Below are positions 6,923 through 12,822 of a DNA stretch of 14,763 nucleotides, piece after piece. Origin of the DNA: Acidobacteriota bacterium (GTDB taxonomy: Bacteria; Acidobacteriota; Vicinamibacteria; Marinacidobacterales; SMYC01); NCBI GenBank assembly GCA_029263435.1, contig JAJCXL010000183.1, positions 1 to 14,763 of the forward strand, in the 5' to 3' direction. Positions within the stretch are counted from its first letter, which is position 1. Each line of letters starts with the position of its first letter. The translations under genes and the position numbers were made by a program. The notes beneath the pieces are model-generated. The model saw only the letters and a list, made by a program, of their open reading frames with translations. It was not told the origin of the DNA and ran no database searches.

Positions 6923-7486
6923 ATGATGGCGCCTTCGGACGATTCGGTCAAGGCTATGCATGCATCGGGGAAAATGGTCGTCGGGGCGCTTTTCGCTCTG
7001 GGGTTGGCCCTCGCGTCCATCGCCTACTTTGGCGGACCGGTGGTGCGCCTCAAGCCGGCGACCGTCGTCTTGAGGCCTCTCGTTGCCGTGCTCCCGTTCG
7101 ACAATCTCGGCGGCGACGACGAGCTGGAGCTCGTCGCCGCAGACGTCACTCGAGCGGTGATCGAAAGGCTGATGACGAACCCCGAGCTGCGCGTCATGCC
7201 TCACCAAGCGACGCTGGCTTACCGGGACCTCGAAGGCGGCGCGGGCGGCATTGCGGAGGCCTTGGGCGCCGACTACGTGCTCGCGGGAAGCGTCGAGCGT
7301 GAGACGTCGGGGCTCAGACTGCAGGCTTACTTCGTGAAGCCCGGAGAGCGACCTCGGATTTGGGCCGATGAGTTTCGCTACCCGTTGAGCGAGCGCGACA
7401 GCATTCCGGCCGATATCGCTCGAGTCGTTGGGGAGGCTCTTACTGGTAGCGAAGCGCGACCAACGGATCGACCCGACTCGCCTTGA
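6923..7486 (+). CDS. Membrane-anchored TolB-N (FlgO-like) domain protein, stand-alone
   Basis: A 187-residue protein with one N-terminal membrane helix (about residues 18-36, MVVGALFALGLALASIAYF) and then a TolB N-terminal-type domain (about 50-172). Recognisable positions are VAVLPFDNLGGDDELE (54-69), LRVMPHQATLAY (89-100), ALGADYVLAGSVER (113-126), and IWADEFRYPLS (146-156). In many Acidobacteriota and proteobacteria this domain links a winged-helix, kinase or cyclase module to C-terminal TPRs. Here neither flank is present, and the protein ends soon after the domain. The start is uncertain: ATG at 6923 or 6926, ATG at 6956 (weak AAGG), or ATG at 6974 just after GGGGAAA. The last would still keep the membrane helix and leave 59 bases to etfB. 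The 3' end overlaps the convergent permease gene by 47 bases. It may be a free-standing sensor or a remnant of a larger regulator. Confidence 0.8.
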   Translation: MMAPSDDSVKAMHASGKMVVGALFALGLALASIAYFGGPVVRLKPATVVLRPLVAVLPFDNLGGDDELELVAADVTRAVIERLMTNPELRVMPHQATLAYRDLEGGAGGIAEALGADYVLAGSVERETSGLRLQAYFVKPGERPRIWADEFRYPLSERDSIPADIARVVGEALTGSEARPTDRPDSP

Positions 7487-9896
7487 GCGCCGGTACGATC
7501 GTCGCGACCAGCGAGACGAGGGTAAGAGCTATCGGCACGGCGATGAAAGTGACGGGGTCCCGAGCGCTCCCGTAAAGGATGGAGGCTACGAGGCCGGACA
7601 CGAACATGGCGCCGACCAAGCCGAGCGCGGTACCGATCCCGACCAACGCCAGCGCCATCTTCAAGACCATTTTCAGAACATCGGATTGAGCGGCGCCCAG
7701 CGCCATGCGAAGGCCGATTTCTCGATTTCTTTGGGTCACGGTATAGGCCATGACCCCGTAGAGGCCGATGGACGCGAGCGCCAGCGCCAGTGCTCCGAGC
7801 ACGCCAAAGAGTATTCCCGCCATCTTCGGCATCCACAGCGATTGATCGATGAGCTCCGCGATCGTCCACGTATTCTGAGCGGGGACGGTAGAGTCCATCT
7901 CTCTCAAGACCCGCCGCGCGGTTCCCAGGGCTTCGGCGGGATCCCCGTCCGTTCTCACGTGAAGCACCATGGCGTCTGAATAACCTTGACGGCGCGGGGT
8001 GAAGATGACGGGCTGCGGGTCCTCACCGAGAGTGCCGTACTTCGCCGTCTTGGCGACCCCCACGATCTCGCGAAAGAAGTCGTCCCCGTAGAATTGAAAG
8101 CGCTTGCCGATAGGGTCTTGGTCCGCCAAGAACTGTTGTGCCATCGCCTCGTTGACGATCGCTACTTGGAGCGCGTCGTCTCGGTCGGCCGTCGTGAAAT
8201 CGCGGCCACGGAGCAACGGAGTCCCAATCGTCTCGAAGTAGCCGTCTTCGATCTCGTTCACGGTGACGAACACTCGTGCGCCGTCATCTCGCGGCTCACC
8301 TTCGAGAAAGACCGTGCGTTGAAACCCGCCGAAAAGTGGCGCGTTGGTCGCCCAGGCGGCGGATCGGACGAAAGCCTCGTCGCGCAATCGAGCCAGGACT
8401 TGGTCGTAGAACTGCTCGCCTCTCGCCTGATCGTAGCCAGCTTGGCCTGGGTTGACGGTCAAGACCGCGAGCTTCTCAGACTCGAAGCCGGGGTCGATCG
8501 CCTGGGCGCTCGAAAGGCTCCTCAAGAACAATCCGGCCGCGACCAAAGCGACGATCGACAAGGCGACTTGGCTGACGACGAGCCCGTGGCGAAAGTTGAC
8601 GAACTTGCGGCCGTGTCCGCCGGAGCGCGTCTCTTCCTTCAACGCGTTGACGACGTTGGGGCGTGAGCTTTGGATGGCGGGGAACAGCCCGAACAAAGCT
8701 CCGGTAACCAAAGAGATGAGTAGAGTGAACCCGAGGACCTGGCCATCGAGCTCGGGCTCGACCATGTTCTGCGCGGCGAAGGAAGGACGCAGCGCCAAGA
8801 TCAGGTCCATGCCCCATACCGCGACGACGAGCCCCACGAGCCCACCGAGAAGTCCGAGGACCATGCTTTCGGTGAGCAACTGTCTGACGAGACGACCTCT
8901 GCTCGAGCCCAGAGAAAGTCGCACCGCGATCTCTTTGCGTCGAGCGGTCGCCTTGGCCATCATCAAGTTCGCGACGTTTGAGCAAGCGACGAGGAGTACT
9001 AGTCCGACGACGACCATCAGGACGGCGCTGCCGATTTTCAAGGCGCCTCTAACTTGCGGAAAGATAGTGGCTTCAGCCAGCGGGCGGAGATCGATGCTCC
9101 GGCCGGCATTGGGCTCCGGATACTCCGCTTCGAGCCCGGCGGCGAGGGTCTTCATTTGGGCGCTCGCTTCGCTGAGGCTGACTCCGTCCGCGAGCCGGCC
9201 GCCGACGTTGACGAACAGCGCTCTGCGATCGTCGAAGAAGCGGTGGAACTGTTCAGGAAGCACTTGCGGGTACATCTTTAGCGGGACCCAAACGTCGGGG
9301 CTGAACAGAGAGTTCACCCCTTTGAACCCCTCCTTCGCGACTCCGATGACGTCATAGCTATGCCCGTTCATGAGGACGGTACGCCCGACGATAGCGGGGT
9401 CCTCTCCGAAGCGTTGGGACCATAACGTGTGACTGAGAACCGCTACCGGGCTCGCGCCTTCGGCGCGGTCTTCCTCCGGAAGGATGAAGCGACCGAGCGC
9501 CGGCACCACCCCGAGCGTCTCGAAGAAGTTGCCGCTGACGATCTCCACGAAGACTTGTTGGGGCTCTTCTCCAATCAGCAGACTCGCCGGGGCAGGGAAG
9601 CCGCCCCAGGCCGCCAACGTCTCGAATACCTGGTTTTGGTCGCGATAGTCTTCGTAATTGGGAAACGAGAGGGCGGTGAGACCGAGGGTGGGATTGGTCT
9701 CGTCGACGGTGTAGACCGCGGCGAGCTCCGACGCATTCATGACCGGCAAAGGGTTCAAGAACACCGCGTTGACTATCGAGAAGATCGTCGTATTGGCTCC
9801 GATCCCTAACGCGAGAGAGAAAATCGCGATCAGCGTAAAGATCGGATTCTTGGCAAGAGAGCGAAAGCTGTAACGAAGGTCATTCAAGAGCGTCAT
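7440..9896 (-). CDS. ADOP-type ABC transporter permease (MacB/FtsX family)
   Basis: The membrane subunit of a mechanotransmission-type ABC exporter working with the ATPase and adaptor encoded just upstream. From the ATG at 9894-9896 it has 818 residues, about twice a MacB-like permease half. An ADOP N-terminal segment (LLNDLRYSFRSLAKNP) is followed by TM1 (about 18-46), a first periplasmic MacB_PCD domain (about 50-280) and a first FtsX domain with three helices (about 285-318, 338-368, 386-410). TM5 lies at about 436-458, then a second periplasmic domain, then a second FtsX unit ending with the conserved PALKASRVDPLVALRYQ. The cytoplasmic coupling motif NREIGLRMALGA is present, as is its counterpart RKEIAVRLSLGS in the first half. 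The chosen ATG has AGG five bases upstream; an in-frame GTG at 9938 has no such site and falls in the terminator-like stem. Substrate unknown: drugs, peptides or lipids are all possible. Confidence 0.93.
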   Translation of the reverse strand: MTLLNDLRYSFRSLAKNPIFTLIAIFSLALGIGANTTIFSIVNAVFLNPLPVMNASELAAVYTVDETNPTLGLTALSFPNYEDYRDQNQVFETLAAWGGFPAPASLLIGEEPQQVFVEIVSGNFFETLGVVPALGRFILPEEDRAEGASPVAVLSHTLWSQRFGEDPAIVGRTVLMNGHSYDVIGVAKEGFKGVNSLFSPDVWVPLKMYPQVLPEQFHRFFDDRRALFVNVGGRLADGVSLSEASAQMKTLAAGLEAEYPEPNAGRSIDLRPLAEATIFPQVRGALKIGSAVLMVVVGLVLLVACSNVANLMMAKATARRKEIAVRLSLGSSRGRLVRQLLTESMVLGLLGGLVGLVVAVWGMDLILALRPSFAAQNMVEPELDGQVLGFTLLISLVTGALFGLFPAIQSSRPNVVNALKEETRSGGHGRKFVNFRHGLVVSQVALSIVALVAAGLFLRSLSSAQAIDPGFESEKLAVLTVNPGQAGYDQARGEQFYDQVLARLRDEAFVRSAAWATNAPLFGGFQRTVFLEGEPRDDGARVFVTVNEIEDGYFETIGTPLLRGRDFTTADRDDALQVAIVNEAMAQQFLADQDPIGKRFQFYGDDFFREIVGVAKTAKYGTLGEDPQPVIFTPRRQGYSDAMVLHVRTDGDPAEALGTARRVLREMDSTVPAQNTWTIAELIDQSLWMPKMAGILFGVLGALALALASIGLYGVMAYTVTQRNREIGLRMALGAAQSDVLKMVLKMALALVGIGTALGLVGAMFVSGLVASILYGSARDPVTFIAVPIALTLVSLVATIVPALKASRVDPLVALRYQ

Positions 9897-9922
9897 CGGT
9901 ACCTGCCATTGGACGGGATTGG

Positions 9923-9964
9923 AAAAAAGCGAAGCCACGACGAGTGGTCTTACTCGCCGTGGCC
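9923..9964 (-). terminator. Terminator-like hairpin with U6 between the ATPase and permease genes
   Basis: Reading the minus strand, CCACGGCGAGT, loop AAGACC and ACTCGTCGTGG (9962 to 9935) form an 11-bp stem with one G-U pair. It extends to about 13 bp with a further C-G and G-U pair. UCGC and then UUUUUU (9928-9923) follow. The 4-base gap before the U-tract weakens it as a classical terminator, so partial termination or an mRNA-stabilising stem are both possible. It sits in the 100-base gap between the ATPase stop (9997) and the permease ATG (9896). Confidence 0.6.
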
Positions 9965-9996
9965 GTCAATCGAGCTCGAATCGAGAAAACGGTTCG

Positions 9997-10695
9997 CTAT
10001 GCTTCCACTTTCTCTTCGACGATGCGTCCGTCGAACAGTGAGATGTTGCGCTCGGCATATTCAGCGTAGCGGGGATCGTGAGTCACGATACAAATCGTGG
10101 CACCGCCGGCGTGCAGCTCGCGCATGAGATCCATGACCGCTTCGCCGTTGGTGGAGTCCAAGTTTCCGGTCGGCTCATCCGCGAGAACGATGGAAGGATC
10201 ACCGACGACGGCTCTGGCCACGGCGACGCGCTGTTGCTGACCGCCGGAGAGCTGAGAGGGGAAGTGCTTCGTCCGGTGAGCCATGCCCACTTTCTCGAGT
10301 GCCACGCCGACTCTCTCCTTGCGCTCCGCCGAGGGCATGCCCCGATAGGTCAGCGGCAGTTCCACGTTCTCGTAGACGGTGAGGTCGCCGATCAAGTTGA
10401 ACGCCTGAAAGATGAATCCCACCTCGCGGTTTCGGATCCGAGCGCGTTGCGACAGGTTGAGATTGTCCGCCGACTGATTGTTGAGAATATAAGTCCCGCC
10501 CGTCGGGGTGTCGAGAAGACCAAGAATCGAGAGAAGGGTCGATTTGCCGCAACCGGACGGTCCGGAGATCGAAACGTACTCGCCTTTTTCGATATCCAGA
10601 TGAATGCCCGCAAGTGCATGCGTCTCCACCTCGTCGGTGTAGAACACTTTGGTGACACCTTCCAAGTGAATGAGTGCGGTTGCGTCATCAGCCAT
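9997..10695 (-). CDS. ABC transporter ATP-binding protein, LolD/MacB type
   Basis: The cytoplasmic ATPase subunit powering the exporter formed with the neighbouring adaptor and ADOP permease. It has 232 residues, normal for the LolD/MacB/FtsE group. All motifs are intact: Walker A GPSGCGKST (45-53), Q-loop FQAF (96-99), signature LSGGQQQR (149-156), Walker B IVLADEP (169-175), D-loop NLD (178-180) and H-loop THD (205-207). The phrase LADEPTGNLDS is typical of this subfamily. The ATG at 10693-10695 is preceded by AAGGA about 9 bases upstream. It lies 28 bases after the adaptor stop, in the same operon. A terminator-like hairpin follows it, before the permease gene. Confidence 0.96.
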   Translation of the reverse strand: MADDATALIHLEGVTKVFYTDEVETHALAGIHLDIEKGEYVSISGPSGCGKSTLLSILGLLDTPTGGTYILNNQSADNLNLSQRARIRNREVGFIFQAFNLIGDLTVYENVELPLTYRGMPSAERKERVGVALEKVGMAHRTKHFPSQLSGGQQQRVAVARAVVGDPSIVLADEPTGNLDSTNGEAVMDLMRELHAGGATICIVTHDPRYAEYAERNISLFDGRIVEEKVEA

Positions 10696-10723
10696 ATTGG
10701 GTCGTCCTTCCTTACCTTATTTA

Positions 10724-11983
10724 TTAGTTGAGTCGAATTCGGTTGTAGGCATCCCAAGCCGACGTGTCGGACAAGATTACCTGATCCCCTTCCGCGAGAC
10801 CTTGAATGACTTCGATGGTGTTGACCGAGCTGCGCCCTAGCTTGACTTGGGTGCGAACGGCGGTCTCTCCGTCCGTCAGAACTTTGAACAGTCCGATGGT
10901 GCTCTCCGCCTGGCCGTAGGCGGGGCGTCCGACGTAGAGAACGTCGTTCAACCGCTCGAGCTCGATCGTGCCGTCCACGCTGAGGTCCGGCCGAGCGCCT
11001 TTCGGGAGCGCCCCAATCAAAGCGACGTCGACGGTTACGGTGCCTTCGCGGACGGCCGGATCGATTCGGATGACTCTGCCTTCGATGATCCCGTTGCGGG
11101 TATCGATCATGGCCTTCTGATCCACCTCGATGTCCTTGGCTTGAGTCTCAGCGATTCGAAGCTCTGCTTTGAGCTTGTCCGGCTGCGCGACCCTGGCGAG
11201 GTTCGCTCCAGGAGTGACTTCCTGCCCTTCTTCCACTGAGACTTCCTGCAACACGCCGTCAATGCCGGCGCGGACCGTCAAGGCAGCTTTCTGGCTCAAT
11301 CTCAGGTTGTAGAGCGCGCGAAACTGTTCGACCGTGGCTCGCCTGGCGGCGAGCTGCGCTTCGACGGATGCGGTCGCGATCTCGAGCCGTTGCTCTTCGA
11401 GCTCATGACGTTCTGCGAGCTCCGCGGCGCGGACCTCTGATCGTCGCAGGATGAGATCGCCTATCAAGTTCTCCGCGTGCAGCCTCTTGTCCGCTTCCGC
11501 TTGCAGCTTGGCTTGGTTGAACTCCGAGGAGACCGTCGCCGCGGCCGAGCGTTGATTCAGCAGATCGCTTTGCACCGTCACTTTGAGATTGGCGAGCTCC
11601 GCCTCTTGTGCGTTCAGCTGGAACTCTGCGTCACGTAGCTCCTGTTCGAGCTCCGGATTCGAAAGCTCCAAAATCACCGTGTCGGGCTCGACCACGACGC
11701 CAGGTAGAAGGACTCTTCGATCGACCCTGCCCCGCGTACGGGCGGCAATCCAACGGATCGCCTCGGGGACGACTTCCAGCGTTCCCGGGCCCCTCACCTG
11801 TCGGATCATCTCGCCGCGCTGCACCCCGTCCATCCACACCGTCGCTCGGTTCACGGACGGCGCGGCAGGCTCGAGCCGGGACAGCCCGAAGCTGATCGCG
11901 GCGATGCCGCCGAGAACCGCGCCGGCGATGACCGCCATCCGGATGCGCTTCTTGCGGGCAAAACCTTCTCGTTTTACGTCCAA
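10724..11983 (-). CDS. HlyD/MacA-like periplasmic adaptor of an ABC efflux system
   Basis: A membrane-fusion protein, probably bridging the ABC permease and an outer-membrane channel. It has 419 residues. A short basic cytoplasmic tail (KREGFARKKRIR) precedes one membrane helix (about 16-35). The first half of a barrel-sandwich (lipoyl-like) domain lies at about 70-108 (RGRVDRRVLLPGVVVEPD). A long coiled coil covers about 108-232, and the second half-lipoyl part follows at about 235-265 (ALTVRAGIDGVLQEVSVEEG). A beta-barrel and a membrane-proximal domain run to the C-terminus, with GRSSVNTIEVIQGLAEGD (about 388-405) typical of the family. The start is TTG, supported by a perfect AGGAGG six bases upstream. 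It is the first gene of the export operon and lies directly behind a sigma-54 promoter. No outer-membrane factor gene is visible nearby. Confidence 0.94.
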   Translation of the reverse strand: MDVKREGFARKKRIRMAVIAGAVLGGIAAISFGLSRLEPAAPSVNRATVWMDGVQRGEMIRQVRGPGTLEVVPEAIRWIAARTRGRVDRRVLLPGVVVEPDTVILELSNPELEQELRDAEFQLNAQEAELANLKVTVQSDLLNQRSAAATVSSEFNQAKLQAEADKRLHAENLIGDLILRRSEVRAAELAERHELEEQRLEIATASVEAQLAARRATVEQFRALYNLRLSQKAALTVRAGIDGVLQEVSVEEGQEVTPGANLARVAQPDKLKAELRIAETQAKDIEVDQKAMIDTRNGIIEGRVIRIDPAVREGTVTVDVALIGALPKGARPDLSVDGTIELERLNDVLYVGRPAYGQAESTIGLFKVLTDGETAVRTQVKLGRSSVNTIEVIQGLAEGDQVILSDTSAWDAYNRIRLN

Positions 11984-11989
11984 CCCGTT

Positions 11990-11995
11990 CCTCCT
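11990..11995 (-). promoter_or_regulatory. Strong Shine-Dalgarno AGGAGG before the adaptor TTG start
   Basis: On the minus strand AGGAGG is followed by AACGGG and then TTG (11981-11983). The site has ideal sequence and spacing and fixes the rare TTG start. It lies close to the predicted sigma-54 transcription start. Confidence 0.8.
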
Positions 11996-12010
11996 ACTGA
12001 GTACATATGC

Positions 12011-12025
12011 GCAAACGACGTGCCA
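12011..12025 (-). promoter_or_regulatory. Sigma-54 (RpoN) -24/-12 promoter of the export operon
   Basis: On the minus strand the sequence is TGGCAC, GTCGT, TTGC, an exact match to the core consensus TGGCAC-N5-TTGC, including the 10-base spacing between the essential GG and GC. Transcription would begin near 11999-12001, giving a 5' UTR of about 16-18 bases that just includes the AGGAGG ribosome site. Sigma-54 promoters need an AAA+ enhancer-binding activator; none is encoded in this window. Confidence 0.82.
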
Positions 12026-12051
12026 TTTGTTCCAAAAAAATACTGATTTCT

Positions 12052-12076
12052 TAAAGCACTAACACATAACGCTTTA
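12052..12076. promoter_or_regulatory. Inverted repeat TAAAGC-N13-GCTTTA, possible enhancer-binding site
   Basis: Six-base arms at 12052-12057 and 12071-12076 flank 13 bases in the AT-rich block upstream of the sigma-54 promoter. The centre is about 64 bases upstream of the predicted start, a little closer than the usual activator distance (around 80-150) but feasible. No family consensus is recognised. Confidence 0.4.
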
Positions 12077-12246
12077 CTGGTCGTGCCGGCTCTTCATTCG
12101 GGCCTTCGGCCTGTGCGGTCGTGGGACTCATCATCCCGATCCCGGACAAGCGTCGAATAGTGGGCGTCCGGCTCGACTCGGCGCGGGCACACCGTCTCTC
12201 GGACAGGGTATCGCGGCTCAGGCCTGACGGGAAGTCACGAGGGCAT

Positions 12247-12282
12247 AGCCCCCTGCCGCGAGCGACAGGGCAGTCAGGGGCT
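12247..12282 (+). ncRNA. Stem-loop with alternative pairing in the leader of the lipocalin-like gene
   Basis: AGCCCC (12247-12252) pairs with GGGGCT (12277-12282) and CTGCC (12253-12257) with GGCAG (12269-12273), leaving a TCA bulge and an 11-base loop. TTT then C follows, a very weak U-tract. GGGC (12241-12244) can instead pair with GCCC (12248-12251), which would disrupt the main stem. The outer segments GTCAC (12234-12238) and GTGAC (12302-12306) can also pair. It resembles a leader or attenuator but matches no riboswitch class I know. Confidence 0.3.
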
Positions 12283-12314
12283 TTTCAAACGCCGCCCGGT
12301 GGTGACACCATGAC

Positions 12315-12322
12315 GGGGGAGG
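12315..12322 (+). promoter_or_regulatory. Candidate ribosome binding site GGGGGAGG
   Basis: This purine block lies 11 bases before the ATG at 12334, slightly long but usable. It argues for a start at 12334 over the upstream ATG at 12310 (which has GGTGG seven bases before it) and the later ATGs at 12364 and 12370. Confidence 0.45.
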
Positions 12323-12330
12323 CACTGACG

Positions 12331-12390
12331 CAAATGGCAATGAAACTGTGGCCACGGAAGCAAATGGCGATGAAGTTTTGGCTGGCACTG
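12331..12390 (+). repeat. Degenerate 30-bp tandem duplication at the start of the lipocalin-like gene
   Basis: CAAATGGC occurs at 12331 and again exactly 30 bases later at 12361. The two 30-base units match at about 20 positions and encode QMAMKLW and QMAMKFW in the same frame. Each copy brings ATG start codons two codons apart. Confidence 0.6.
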
Positions 12391-12813
12391 TTGATGGCCG
12401 TGCCGGTGGGCGTGGCGGCACAGAGCTCCGGAGGGACGTTGGCCGGCGCGTGGAGTCCGGAGACCTACGTCTTGGAAGACGGAAGCGAGCTCCCGGTCTC
12501 CGGCCTGATCTTCTTTACCGAGTCGGATTGGACGGTTTTGTTCTTCGTCCAGGATGGTGACGGAGCCCCCCAACGCGGCTCGGCAGAAGGGGGCAGCTAT
12601 ACACTCGACGGTGACGCTCTCACGTTCCGGCACGCGTTTCATTTATCGGCCGGTTCCGCCATCGGTGGGTTGTCGGAAGCGCCACTTCGGATGTCGGTCC
12701 GGGATGCGGCGGACGCTCCGAGCGAGCCGTGTAGGATCGAGCTCGACAATGAAAGACTGACGATTCACTTTCCGAGCGGCAACCGGATGGGTTTCGCGCG
12801 CAGCTCGCGCTGA
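12334..12813 (+). CDS. Secreted lipocalin-like domain protein
   Basis: A 159-residue protein, exported to the periplasm. From the ATG at 12334 the signal peptide has a basic n-region, a hydrophobic core (FWLALLMAVPVGV, about 15-27) and a VAA-QSS cleavage site near 29/30. The mature part begins LAGAWSPETYVLEDG, the usual pattern of a lipocalin-like beta-barrel. It continues with SGLIFFTESDWTVLFF, GSAEGGSYTLDGDALTF and LDNERLTIHFPSG, strand after strand. No catalytic residue stands out, so binding of a small hydrophobic ligand is possible but unproven. The start could also be ATG 12310, 12364 or 12370; the signal peptide survives in all. It sits divergently from the export operon and ends 9 bases from the convergent c-di-GMP gene. 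The leader holds strong stems. Family call fair; ligand unknown. Confidence 0.75.
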   Translation: MAMKLWPRKQMAMKFWLALLMAVPVGVAAQSSGGTLAGAWSPETYVLEDGSELPVSGLIFFTESDWTVLFFVQDGDGAPQRGSAEGGSYTLDGDALTFRHAFHLSAGSAIGGLSEAPLRMSVRDAADAPSEPCRIELDNERLTIHFPSGNRMGFARSSR

Positions 12814-12822
12814 AGACGAGGC

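Larger units (their letters stand above)
11984..12333. other. Non-coding region between the export operon and the lipocalin-like gene
   Basis: About 350 bases with no convincing gene. A frame opens at GTG 12121 and joins the lipocalin-like frame, but it encodes an Arg-rich, low-quality stretch without a signal peptide start. The region holds the adaptor ribosome site (11990-11995), the sigma-54 promoter (12011-12025), an AT-rich block (about 12025-12080) with an inverted repeat, a short GGCCTTCGGCC hairpin near 12101-12112, the perfect palindrome TCAGGCCTGA (12218-12227), and a large stem at 12247-12282. Confidence 0.7.

Noticed and set aside
12041..12080. Integron attC-like sequence (CACTAAC, ACATAAC)
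   Set aside because: The core sites do not match RYYYAAC/GTTRRRY, no paired outer site was found, and no integrase or cassette structure is present.
12234..12310. Cyclic-di-GMP-I riboswitch upstream of the lipocalin-like gene
   Set aside because: The conserved CACGCACAGGGCAAACC-type and GACGCAAAGCC-type segments are absent; only generic stems are seen.
12299..12311. TGGTG-A-CACCA palindrome around the ATG at 12310 as an operator
   Set aside because: Short and within a region of many small symmetries; not strong enough to list separately.
12121..12333. N-terminal extension of the lipocalin-like frame from GTG 12121
   Set aside because: The 71-residue extension is Arg-rich with no recognisable domain, would bury the signal peptide, and covers the stem-rich leader and a strong GGGGGAGG site.
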